From: Candidatus Aminicenantota bacterium
GTDB lineage: Bacteria > Acidobacteriota > Aminicenantia > UBA2199
NCBI GenBank assembly: GCA_020355945.1
Contig: CP070627.1
Location: 949,233-959,610 of the forward strand
DNA: 10,378 nucleotides
Reading direction: 5' to 3'
Shown: piece by piece, positions 1-6,151 of the stretch
How positions within the stretch are numbered: the first letter of the stretch is position 1
How the letters are laid out: every line of letters starts with the position of its first letter
The notes under the pieces: model-generated
The model's input: only the letters and a program-made list of their open reading frames with translations
Told to the model about the DNA's origin: nothing
Database searches by the model: none
Program-made: the position numbers and the translations under genes

Positions 1-324
1 TTTGTGTATAAGTGTGGTAATATAAAGCGTTTATCCCTATCAGATGTAGAGGAGGGCAAAGATTTTAGCGATGCCAGAAGTGCTATAGATGATGAAACGT
101 ATCGGAGTGAATTGATGCGTGATTTTAAAGTGTCTGCCAGTGAGCGACTGACTGGTCGTATACGTTATTTTTCAGATGGTTTTGTGATCGGTTCTAAGCA
201 ATTTTTAAAAGAGATTTATGCGGAATTTGGAGGTGATATCATCCGTAAAAAGGATCGCAAATTGTATCAAACCGGTATTACTAAAAATATTTTATCGTTG
301 AGAAAACTGAAACTGATTGTCTAA
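1..324 (+). CDS. REP-associated (IS200-like) tyrosine transposase, C-terminal part
   Basis: The frame is open from the first base, so this is the 3' end of a gene that begins outside the window; the GTG at 4 is probably not its start. The visible 107 residues match the C-terminal region of REP-associated tyrosine transposases (RAYTs, Y1_Tnp superfamily). The match includes a GRIRYFSDGFVIGS-type block (about residues 51-64 counted from the GTG), a following helix, a basic KKDRK stretch and a terminal hydrophobic/basic LRKLK element. The catalytic HUH motif and the tyrosine would lie upstream and cannot be checked. RAYTs are single-strand transposases related to IS200/IS605 and are often domesticated to act on REP sequences. 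No REP-like hairpin lies downstream, only a tandem 8-bp repeat. I am fairly sure of the family; whether the gene is intact is unknown. Confidence 0.75.
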   Translation, partial: FVYKCGNIKRLSLSDVEEGKDFSDARSAIDDETYRSELMRDFKVSASERLTGRIRYFSDGFVIGSKQFLKEIYAEFGGDIIRKKDRKLYQTGITKNILSLRKLKLIV

Positions 325-331
325 TTTCTAG

Positions 332-363
332 TTCCCTGATTCCCTGATTCCCTGATTCCCTGA
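332..363. repeat. Tandem 8-bp repeat, four copies of TTCCCTGA
   Basis: Four perfect head-to-tail copies of TTCCCTGA begin 7 bases after the transposase stop codon, followed by a decayed TTCATGA. The unit is not palindromic, so this is a short tandem repeat rather than a REP hairpin. It separates the transposase end from the intron-like and Fic remnants. Confidence 0.9.
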
Positions 364-380
364 TTCATGATTTTCTTTGT

Positions 381-890
381 GTGTCTAACCATGTACATGC
401 CATGCATTACTACTCGCCCCCCCTCTTAGAACCGTTACCATCTACTATGAGCATGTCCGACTCCCTGTCTGGCATTTCTACCTCCTTGCCTTTTCGGCTT
501 GTTAGCAGATACTCCTTATTAGGAGACCTGACAAGGGCTCCCAATAGTGGCGTTAACTACCTACTCTTTATCCTGAAAACAGCTTATCGCGAATTTGAAG
601 ATAGAGCCTCTCGTTTGAGTACTCCAAGGGGTGCTAAAACAGACATGGTAATATCTGCTGTTGACAGTTTTTATGGTTTTTTTAGCATCTCGGACCTTAA
701 AAGAAAATGTCCCACAGTAAGTGTAGATATGATCAGAAAGGTTTTGAAAGAGTTAAGTAAACAAGGAAAAGTGCGTTCTTGCGGTAGAGGGCCAAACGCC
801 CGCTGGGAAAAACATCATTCCGATCAATTGTTAGCGAAGCCAACTATGTTCTTTTATCCCTTATATGGAACCTTCATTCGGGTTAATTAA
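381..890 (+). pseudogene. Fic-family protein C-terminal remnant (winged helix)
   Basis: An open frame of 169 codons, GTG start, no ribosome-binding site. From about residue 57 (base 549) it reads like the end of a Fic-family protein: a helix with YREFEDR, an RGAKTDMV segment, then a winged helix-turn-helix (FSISDLKRKCPTVSVDMIRKVLKEL) ending in GKVRSCGRGPNARW, which fits the wing. Fic proteins usually AMPylate targets through an HPFxxGNGR motif. Neither that motif nor any Fic core is present here or in the other plus-strand frames upstream. Residues 1-56 look unrelated and overlap a stretch resembling a group II intron on the other strand, so the left end was probably replaced by insertion or deletion. 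The tail runs on past the domain and overlaps the end of the opposing TPR gene by 30 bases. Family assignment is from memory of related C-termini and is moderately sure; lack of function is inference. Confidence 0.55.
411..545 (-). mobile_element. Possible group II intron fragment
   Basis: Read on the minus strand, this stretch carries a GGGAGTCGGACATGCTCATAGTAG-like block (442-465), preceded by a CTAACAAGCCGAAAAGGCAAGGAGGTAG-like block. It is followed by an ACGGTTCTAAGA(G)n run ending near 417. The order and wording resemble the conserved RNA around domain IV/V of bacterial group II introns, close to the intron-encoded reverse transcriptase. No reverse transcriptase frame and no complete domain V hairpin are present, so at most this is a deleted remnant. 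The identification rests on recollection only. Confidence 0.3.
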
Positions 891-1538
891 AGTGTAGAGT
901 TCTTCACTCTTTTCTTTATCCAATTCTTTGAGTTTCTTGTATTGCTCTAATGCCGCCTCTTTATCTCCCATGTAAACGTAAGCAGTGCCCAGTTGATAAT
1001 GCACACCAGCATAAAAGGAATCGCGGGTTAACGGGCCCACCAGGTACACCCTGGCCAAAGAGGAATGAGGAACTTTATAGTTGCGGCTTTTCAATATCCG
1101 CTGGAATGCAGCCACCGCATCCGGGTAACGCTGGAGGTTAAGATAAGCAGACCCCAGGATGTAATAAAATTTAGAATAAACCGCATTTTTAAAAGCAGAC
1201 CGGCTCATCCGTCTGAGATCAAAGGGATGACGCTTTTGCAAATCTTCACAAATAGTTGCTGCCTCCTGGAATTTTCCCAATTTAATGTAGGTGTTGATAA
1301 GAAAAAATTTAAAGGGAAACGAAAGCGGTTTTCGCTGCACCAATTGTTCGAAAATATCCGCCGCTTCAGCACATTTCCCTTTTCTTAAAAATTTTATAGC
1401 CGTTTCATACATCTCTCTCTCAGTGGTGATCCTGAAATACTGCCAGCCATATTTACCGGATTGCGCTGACAGAACTGTGGCAAAACCAATGACAAGCATC
1501 AAGATAATCATAATCGAAATGACTCGTTTTACGTTCAT
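861..1538 (-). CDS. Exported tetratricopeptide-repeat protein
   Basis: A 225-residue protein. The start at 1538 is well supported by an AAAGGAGG ribosome-binding site (1545-1552) six bases upstream. It has an N-terminal signal peptide: a basic NVKR start, a hydrophobic core at residues 7-21 and a likely cleavage after LSA near residue 25. The rest is helical, with about four TPR units at roughly residues 43-73, 76-107, 122-153 and 177-208, showing the usual G/A-Y-x-x-x-G-x-x-x-x-A pattern (for example LGSAYLNLQRYPDAVAAF). TPR arrays bind other proteins; the partner here is unknown, and the protein should act in the periplasm or be loosely envelope-bound. Its 3' end overlaps the Fic-like remnant tail-to-tail by 30 bases. 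It stands alone, about 300 bases downstream of the dihydrouridine synthase on the same strand. No recognised named family. Confidence 0.85.
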   Translation of the reverse strand: MNVKRVISIMIILMLVIGFATVLSAQSGKYGWQYFRITTEREMYETAIKFLRKGKCAEAADIFEQLVQRKPLSFPFKFFLINTYIKLGKFQEAATICEDLQKRHPFDLRRMSRSAFKNAVYSKFYYILGSAYLNLQRYPDAVAAFQRILKSRNYKVPHSSLARVYLVGPLTRDSFYAGVHYQLGTAYVYMGDKEAALEQYKKLKELDKEKSEELYTLINPNEGSI

Positions 1539-1578
1539 CTATTGCCTCCTTTAATGCAAAAGTATTACAAAAAAAGAA

Positions 1579-1593
1579 GGCAATTTAAATGCC
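1579..1593. promoter_or_regulatory. Imperfect palindrome upstream of the TPR gene
   Basis: GGCAATTTAAATGCC is a 15-base inverted repeat with one mismatched pair around a central T, 40 bases before the TPR start codon. It could be an operator, but AT-rich palindromes of this size arise by chance and no clear promoter lies beside it. Confidence 0.2.
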
Positions 1594-1801
1594 AATCTTT
1601 AGTCCCTATAATGTCACCTTATTGTAACACATTTCTCCTTGCCCCTTGCGGTCCAATTTCCCGGTATTGGCCACCAACCACCCGATAAAAAAGTGCGTAA
1701 CCGGACTCATAACCACATTTTACTTAAATTAATTCCATATTTCAAGAAAGAGTAAAGATGAAATTTTATGACGCTTACGTTGTGCGGGAAGATATTCAGT
1801 A
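1594..1801. other. Intergenic stretch without a recognised gene
   Basis: This lies between the TPR gene and the dihydrouridine synthase, within a gap of about 300 bases. Apart from the palindrome on its right-hand side relative to the TPR gene and the degenerate repeat copy next to the synthase stop, I see no gene. There is no hairpin with a T-run and no convincing -35/-10 pair on the minus strand, although the TPR promoter should lie here. A TATAAT on the plus strand (1607-1612) has no gene to serve. Confidence 0.6.
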
Positions 1802-1831
1802 GGTGTGTGTTCTTCTGGGTGTTTTTGTGGT
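1802..1831 (-). repeat. Degenerate copy of the post-stop A-rich motif (after dus)
   Basis: On the minus strand this reads ACCACAAAAACACCC followed by AGAAGAACACACACC, five bases after the dihydrouridine synthase stop. It shares the CCACAAA / ACAC / GAACAC pattern and spacing with the clear copies at 6152 and 8801, but with many differences. Low-complexity A/C sequence can look similar by chance. Confidence 0.4.
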
Positions 1832-1836
1832 TAAAT

Positions 1837-2781
1837 TTAGAATGGCTGTGGCGAAATCGATGAGGCAAAATGCTGTTTGGCTTCTTCATAGGTGGTTGAT
1901 GTATATACCTGGCGCCGCTTCTTTTTGGAATGCTCCCGGCTGGACCATAAAAACCGCGTATACGCTTTGATTCGTGATAAACGAAATCCAGGCGTATAAT
2001 GCTCTTCTACTAATTCCAATAACCGCTGATATACCCATTTCATATTCAAGTCCCCGGGTTTTGCCCCGGCAATTTCGGCAAAAATTAAGGGATTCATCAC
2101 TGCCCCCCGTCCAATCATCACCCCATCCACAATTTTCAATTTTTCCTTTGCATCCGCAGCAGTTTTAATATCCCCATTGCCAAACAATAGGGTATTCTTT
2201 ATTGTCTCTTTAATCAACGGTGCATAGTGCCACCTGGCTTCCCGGGAATATCTATCGGTACATAACCGGAAATGAACAGCCACCGCATCGGCTCCTTCTT
2301 TTTCCAATATTTTTATAATTTCAATCACATTGACTCTTGTGAATCCCAGCCGTATTTTCACTGTAACCGGGAGTCGGGTGTTTTTTTTTATTTCCCGCAT
2401 AATCGCAGCCACCTGCCGGGGATTTTTCAGCAAAGCCGCACCCGCCCCTTTTTTGATGACCTTGTAAGCCGGACAGCCCATATTGATATCCACACCGGAA
2501 AATCCGGTTTCATTTTCAATGTATTGAATCGCTTCCACAAAAGGTCCTGGTTCCGAACTAAACAGTTGAATAAACTGCGGGGTTTTAAAATCACTCAGCC
2601 GGATCATCCCCAGGGTTTTGGCATGACCGCGGCGAAGTCCTTCGGCGGAAATCATTTCTGTTACCATAAAACCGGCATAACCGATCTCATCCCACAATTT
2701 ACGAAAGGCAATATCCGTTATGGAAGCCAACGGCGCCGGCATGGCATGATACGCTATCTTAAGATTACCTATTTTTAACAT
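1837..2781 (-). CDS. tRNA-dihydrouridine synthase (Dus family)
   Basis: A 314-residue FMN-dependent enzyme that reduces specific uridines in tRNA to dihydrouridine, in the cytoplasm. Family marks in order: PAPLASITDIAFR (residues 15-27, FMN-binding loop of the TIM barrel); QLFSSEP (72-78); DINMGCP (98-104), with Cys103 as the expected catalytic acid; KKGAGAALL (110-118); VKIRLGF (141-147); GNGDI (201-205); and MIGRGAVMNPLIF (222-234, phosphate-binding loop). Length is normal. The usual VHGRT segment reads VHFRLCT (169-175), so the glycine is replaced by phenylalanine; the rest looks active. The start at 2781 has only a weak AAGAAG ribosome-binding site. The gene lies 42 bases after the cyclase gene and is probably cotranscribed with it and with the phosphatase. 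Which Dus subfamily (A, B or C type), and hence which tRNA position, cannot be settled by eye. Confidence 0.93.
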   Translation of the reverse strand: MLKIGNLKIAYHAMPAPLASITDIAFRKLWDEIGYAGFMVTEMISAEGLRRGHAKTLGMIRLSDFKTPQFIQLFSSEPGPFVEAIQYIENETGFSGVDINMGCPAYKVIKKGAGAALLKNPRQVAAIMREIKKNTRLPVTVKIRLGFTRVNVIEIIKILEKEGADAVAVHFRLCTDRYSREARWHYAPLIKETIKNTLLFGNGDIKTAADAKEKLKIVDGVMIGRGAVMNPLIFAEIAGAKPGDLNMKWVYQRLLELVEEHYTPGFRLSRIKAYTRFLWSSREHSKKKRRQVYTSTTYEEAKQHFASSISPQPF

Positions 2782-2791
2782 TTCTTAACTT

Positions 2792-2816
2792 CTTTCTTCT
2801 CTGTGATCTCTGTGGC
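2792..2816 (-). repeat. Copy of the post-stop A-rich motif (after the cyclase gene)
   Basis: On the minus strand it reads GCCACAGAGATCACAGAGAAG and continues with an A/G-rich tail, seven bases after the cyclase stop. It keeps the GCCAC-RRAG-n-CACARAG pattern of the copies at 6152 and 8801, with G replacing A at several places. It fills most of the 42-base gap before the dihydrouridine synthase and provides the weak purine-rich ribosome-binding region of that gene. Confidence 0.55.
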
Positions 2817-2823
2817 AATAATT

Positions 2824-3495
2824 TTAAAGAATAGCCACGGCCCGGACCGGTGAAGCATCCGCATTTTCCAGTCTTAACGGGAAACAGGAAAAGATAAACC
2901 CGGTTTTGGGTAACTGTTCCAGGTTGGTCAAGTTCTCGATAATCAACATCCGTTCCAGTAGAATCTTGTGGATGGGTAAATCAATAGACCCGGCTTCATC
3001 CACGGAGAGCGCATCTACTCCCAGACCCTTTAAACCGAAACTGTCAATCCATAACGCTGCCTCTATAGACAATAGCGGGTAATCCCGGAAATATTCTTCC
3101 CGGCCCCAGAACCGACTCCAACCGGTATACAGCAAGATAAACTCGCTATTTTTAAACAATGGTTCATAGGATTTAAGACAGGAGACATCTATCCCGGTTT
3201 TTTTGACAGCGGTTAAATCAACCATCGCACCCGCACCCATAAAACTGTCAAGGGGTATTCGATCCAAAGTCGGTGAATGGGGAAGAATGTGAGCCGGGGC
3301 ATCAATATGGGTGCCGGCATGAGAGCCGAAGGTTATGCGCCTTTCTACGAACCCATCCTCATCGATACCGGCACACACGGTTATGACAGGGGGCTCATCA
3401 CCAGGGTAAATCGGCATCCCGGGTGAAATGGTATGGCTTAAATCAATAATTTTCATGTTTTCACTTTTCAAAAAATTCTTTCCCCAATATTCCAT
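2824..3495 (-). CDS. Cyclase family protein, kynurenine formamidase-like metal hydrolase
   Basis: A 223-residue member of the cyclase superfamily, whose best-known member, kynurenine formamidase, hydrolyses N-formylkynurenine with a zinc pair. The signature HAGTHIDAPAH spans residues 59-69 and offers metal ligands His59, His63, Asp65 and His69. Further conserved points are the opening IIDLSHTISPGMPIYPGD (16-33), His176 in LPIHKILL and Glu187 in ENLTNL. No kynurenine-pathway gene is nearby, so the true substrate is open; relatives also act on other amides and cyclic substrates. Start choice: ATG 3495 has an AGGTG element at normal distance, while the ATG at 3456 (MKIIDLSH) matches the usual family N-terminus but lacks a good site. 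Thirteen extra residues would be added by the upstream start. The gene lies 51 bases after the phosphatase and 42 before dus, likely one operon. Confidence 0.88.
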   Translation of the reverse strand: MEYWGKNFLKSENMKIIDLSHTISPGMPIYPGDEPPVITVCAGIDEDGFVERRITFGSHAGTHIDAPAHILPHSPTLDRIPLDSFMGAGAMVDLTAVKKTGIDVSCLKSYEPLFKNSEFILLYTGWSRFWGREEYFRDYPLLSIEAALWIDSFGLKGLGVDALSVDEAGSIDLPIHKILLERMLIIENLTNLEQLPKTGFIFSCFPLRLENADASPVRAVAIL

Positions 3496-3546
3496 TATTC
3501 ACCTTTTACCTTTTCCTTTTCACCTTTTCCAACTTCCTATAAAAAT

Positions 3547-4788
3547 TTATATTGCTTTTATCACTACAATAGTCAAATCATCATGCTGCTGTTCCGGGCC
3601 GGAGAAATTCATTATTTCATCTTTTATCTTCTCTACGATCTGCCGAGCCCTTAAATCTTTCTTTTCCACAGCCTGGAAGACTTCTTTCAAACGGTCTTCT
3701 CCAAACATTTCTTCCCGGGCATTCATGGCTTCGGTGACGCCGTCGGTATAAAGTAACAGGATGTCACCGGCCTGGAGTTGAACCGCTTGCGGCAAATATT
3801 GAGGCGCCTCCATTATCCCAAGGGGAAAACGTGCCCCAGGACCTTTTAAAACCGAAACTTTATCTTTCCTCAGCAGAAGAGGTTTGGATTGACCCGCATT
3901 GATATACTCGATCTTCCGTGAATTGATATCCAGGGCCACGATTAATAGTGACACAAAACGGGAGCGATTTTGACGGGAATAAATAGCGGAATTCAAGTTA
4001 TCTACCACAGTGACCACGTCTTCTTCATGTTGGGCTTCGGAAACCAAAGCACCGCTGGTATATACCGCAGTTAACGCGGCATCCATACCTTTGCCCGAGA
4101 CATCGACAATAGGGATACATAATCTATTATGGCTTTTACCCAGCCAGACAAAATCAAAAAGATCGCCGCCTACATTCTGGGCAGGAATACAGCACCCGGA
4201 TATATCAAAACCACTGATTTCCGGGTCCTGGGTGGGCATCAGGCTGAGCTGCATCTTGCGGGCGGTTTCCAACTCAATGGCAATGCGGTCCTTCTCCTGC
4301 CGCTCGCTGCCTACTACCCAGATCAGTAAATTCACACCCGCTAAAATCAACCCCGCAATCAACAAGAATGTTAAAAAACCATACTTTCCCAGGTGCAGCA
4401 TCACAATGCCCCCGGCAATGCCAATCAGGATGAAGGAGGTTTTCACCAGGGGTTTGCGATCGTCCGGGATACCCTGGTAAATTTCCCGGCTCCAGGTCAG
4501 GGAGAAGATGGCTGCATCTTTTATATTGATATTTCTTTGATTTTTTTCAAATTGTTCTCTGGTAGCTTCCCGGCGTTTCATCAAACCTGCCCATCCTTCC
4601 GTAATTCGATCCCATAATATAAATGCGATAACTCCCAGGATAATAAGAGTGCTTATTTTACCAAACAATGAACTCCAATCTCCCCCGATAATGAAATTCA
4701 AAATACCCTGGATAAAATTCAGGAGTATGACAGCCAATAAAACAATGCCCACAATTTTCAGTGTTGTTAACTTCTTTTTTTCATTCAT
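3547..4788 (-). CDS. Membrane-anchored PP2C/SpoIIE-type serine phosphatase (RsbU-like)
   Basis: A 413-residue protein. Four membrane segments are visible at about residues 10-34, 43-60, 117-134 and 137-159. A linker helix, ELETARKMQLSLMP (172-185), is typical of RsbU-like proteins and precedes a SpoIIE-type PPM phosphatase domain. Likely metal-binding aspartates are Asp209 (NVGGDLFDF), Asp229 (VDVSGKG), Asp349 (YTDG) and Asp404 (HDDLTIVV), so the enzyme looks active. Family members usually dephosphorylate anti-sigma-factor antagonists in partner-switching control. No anti-sigma or STAS-domain gene lies in the window, so the target is unknown. No PAS, GAF, HAMP or receiver domain is present; the membrane part may itself be the sensor. 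It is first in a three-gene unit with the cyclase and dus. ATG 4788 lacks a ribosome-binding site but follows a consensus promoter by eight bases, which suggests a leaderless message. Confidence 0.92.
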   Translation of the reverse strand: MNEKKKLTTLKIVGIVLLAVILLNFIQGILNFIIGGDWSSLFGKISTLIILGVIAFILWDRITEGWAGLMKRREATREQFEKNQRNINIKDAAIFSLTWSREIYQGIPDDRKPLVKTSFILIGIAGGIVMLHLGKYGFLTFLLIAGLILAGVNLLIWVVGSERQEKDRIAIELETARKMQLSLMPTQDPEISGFDISGCCIPAQNVGGDLFDFVWLGKSHNRLCIPIVDVSGKGMDAALTAVYTSGALVSEAQHEEDVVTVVDNLNSAIYSRQNRSRFVSLLIVALDINSRKIEYINAGQSKPLLLRKDKVSVLKGPGARFPLGIMEAPQYLPQAVQLQAGDILLLYTDGVTEAMNAREEMFGEDRLKEVFQAVEKKDLRARQIVEKIKDEIMNFSGPEQQHDDLTIVVIKAI

Positions 4789-4796
4789 CCGGAATC

Positions 4797-4825
4797 ATTA
4801 TATCGTTTAGGTGGGTGATTGTCAA
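4797..4825 (-). promoter_or_regulatory. Full-consensus sigma70 promoter, minus strand
   Basis: On the minus strand, TTGACA (4820-4825) and TATAAT (4797-4802) match consensus at all twelve positions and are separated by exactly 17 bases. The -10 ends eight bases before the phosphatase ATG at 4788, so transcription should begin at or within a base or two of the start codon. It should drive the phosphatase-cyclase-dus unit. Confidence 0.88.
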
Positions 4826-4839
4826 TTTGAAAAAATAGC

Positions 4840-4868
4840 TTGAAAAATTAAAATAAAAAGATTATTAT
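4840..4868 (+). promoter_or_regulatory. Sigma70-type promoter of the META protein gene
   Basis: TTGAAA (4840-4845) and TATTAT (4863-4868) are 17 bases apart, each with one departure from consensus, in a very AT-rich stretch. The predicted start of transcription is near 4875, leaving a leader of about 35 bases with a strong ribosome-binding site. Its -35 lies 14 bases from the -35 of the divergent minus-strand promoter. An overlapping TATGAT (4868-4873) is an alternative -10. Confidence 0.65.
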
Positions 4869-4910
4869 ATGATATTACTTTATTAACTGAGTGAAAATTT
4901 GGAGGTGCAA

Positions 4911-5360
4911 ATGAAAAAACATTTAATGGTTCCTATGGCTTTAGTGGTTATTTCTATCATCGCATTGGTGGTTTATCCTGCCTGTAAAGAAAGCGAAGCT
5001 CTTTTAGATAATCCATTGGCAAATACCAGGTGGATTCTTGAATCCTTTGAATATGCCAATCAAAATATTATCAACGTGGAAGACCCCTTTTGGATTCAAT
5101 TCAACGAAGACAACACCCTGGAAATGCAAGTAGATTGTAATATTTGTCGGGGTACCTATGATATTGGTTCCGGCAATATTATCAGGTTTAATACCCCTTT
5201 CAATTGTACTGAAGTCTATTGTGGTGATGATTCACTGGATAGGGAATTTCTTCTGGCCCTGGATGGTGCATCCCGGTACGAGTTTGATGGGAATCGGCTG
5301 CGGATTTATTTTGGCGAAGAAGGAAGTCGTTTGAATTTTATTGCTGCAGCCCTTCTATGA
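4911..5360 (+). CDS. META-domain envelope protein, possible lipoprotein
   Basis: A 149-residue protein. ATG 4911 is chosen because GGAGGTG (4901-4907) sits just before it; an in-frame TTG at 4899 overlaps that site and is unlikely. A hydrophobic N-terminal segment (residues 9-23) ends in VYPAC. Cys25 could be lipidated, but the lipobox is poor (Tyr and Pro at -3 and -2), so a plain signal peptide or anchor is possible. The rest resembles a META (HslJ-like) domain: an opening LANTRWILESF (36-46), FNEDNTLEM (64-72) and DCNICRGTYDI (75-85), where META proteins usually have a GCN...G-Y motif. Extra cysteines at 79, 99 and 104 could form disulfides with Cys76. META proteins sit in the periplasm or outer membrane and are linked to stress or antibiotic tolerance, with no known enzyme activity. 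It has its own promoter. Confidence 0.75.
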   Translation: MKKHLMVPMALVVISIIALVVYPACKESEALLDNPLANTRWILESFEYANQNIINVEDPFWIQFNEDNTLEMQVDCNICRGTYDIGSGNIIRFNTPFNCTEVYCGDDSLDREFLLALDGASRYEFDGNRLRIYFGEEGSRLNFIAAALL

Positions 5361-5388
5361 CACCAATTACACGATAAAAGTAAAAAGA

Positions 5389-5410
5389 AGCCGCAAAAAA
5401 ACACGAAGAA
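5389..5410 (+). repeat. Shortened copy of the post-stop A-rich motif (after META gene)
   Basis: AGCCGCAAAAAAACACGAAGAA lies 28 bases after the META stop. It keeps both ends of the motif found at 6152 and 8801 (AGCCRC... and ...CACGAAGAA) but lacks about ten bases of the middle block. Same orientation as the preceding gene. Confidence 0.5.
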
Positions 5411-5482
5411 CCATTTTCTTACTTCGCTGCACGCTGCAGGGTCCCCGTTCTTTTAAATAGATCATAAACGGAGGTGTGAACC

Positions 5483-6112
5483 ATGAAACGAATAAAACGG
5501 TTTCTTCAAACCACTATACTGGGTGGGGTGATTGTCATCCTGCCAGTGGTGCTGACCTTTTTTTTCCTGAGGTGGTTGTTTCGTTTTATCACCGGGTTGA
5601 TCGAACCCATCACCCGGATGCTAATGGAACAATCTCAACTCCAAAAGTATATTGCCGATATTTTAGTGATTGTCATCATCGTATTGATTTGTTTTCTCAT
5701 CGGTTTGATAGTAAAAACCAGGTTTGGGCGTTTTCTCCACCAAACATTAGAAAACCGAATCCTGGAAATTGCACCCGGTTACAATCTTTTTAAAGAGACG
5801 ATTAAACAATTATTGGGTCGGAAGCGAGCGCCCTTTTCCACCGTAGCCTTAGTACAGGTGTTTGGACCTGCATCCAATACCATGATGACGGGATTCGTTA
5901 CCGACCAACACCCGGATGGATATTGCACGGTTTTTATACCTTCGGCTCTTACCCCGACATCGGGTTTAATCTATCACGTGGAAGAAAAGTACGTTCACAT
6001 CGTAGACGTCTCTGTGGAAGATACCATGCGCACTATTATTAGCTGCGGTATGGGCGCACAAAAATTGCTAGAGGAGTATCTTAAGAAAAATAAGAAAAAA
6101 CAACTCAAATAA
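5483..6112 (+). CDS. DUF502 family inner-membrane protein
   Basis: A 209-residue protein with ATG 5483 behind a clear GGAGGTG site (5470-5476). Two membrane helices lie at about residues 8-30, including the family's LP-V-x-T turn (ILPVVLT), and 57-78. They are followed by a soluble domain with the hallmarks of DUF502: GYNLFKETIKQLLG (99-112), ALVQVFGP (122-129), GFVTD (137-141), VFIPSALTPTSG (150-161) and DVSVEDTMRTIISCG (175-189). The lysine-rich C-terminus should face the cytoplasm. The function of DUF502 in bacteria is not established. One related plant protein is linked to trafficking, which does not transfer here. Length is usual for the family. It is 122 bases downstream of the META gene and 199 upstream of the VWFA gene, in the same direction, so it may or may not share transcripts with them. 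Confidence 0.88.
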   Translation: MKRIKRFLQTTILGGVIVILPVVLTFFFLRWLFRFITGLIEPITRMLMEQSQLQKYIADILVIVIIVLICFLIGLIVKTRFGRFLHQTLENRILEIAPGYNLFKETIKQLLGRKRAPFSTVALVQVFGPASNTMMTGFVTDQHPDGYCTVFIPSALTPTSGLIYHVEEKYVHIVDVSVEDTMRTIISCGMGAQKLLEEYLKKNKKKQLK

Positions 6113-6151
6113 AATCTTTACTTTGCCTGTTATGAAAATAACTAAAAAATT

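Noticed and set aside
381..413. SNHVHAM string resembling the HUH motif of Y1/IS200-like transposases
   Set aside because: Nothing else of the transposase domain follows in this frame, the motif is short, and the same bases are better explained as part of the intron-like stretch on the other strand.
1607..1612. TATAAT on the plus strand
   Set aside because: No matching -35 and no plus-strand gene downstream; chance occurrence in AT-rich sequence.
1707..1889. 60-codon minus-strand open frame overlapping the end of the Dus gene
   Set aside because: Low-complexity His/Asn/Lys-rich peptide with no ribosome-binding site; it shares bases with the end of a well-supported gene.
5420..5440. Small CTGCA-CGC-TGCAG hairpin after the META gene as a terminator
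   Set aside because: The stem has five pairs only and the T-run is distant and short, so it does not fit an intrinsic terminator.
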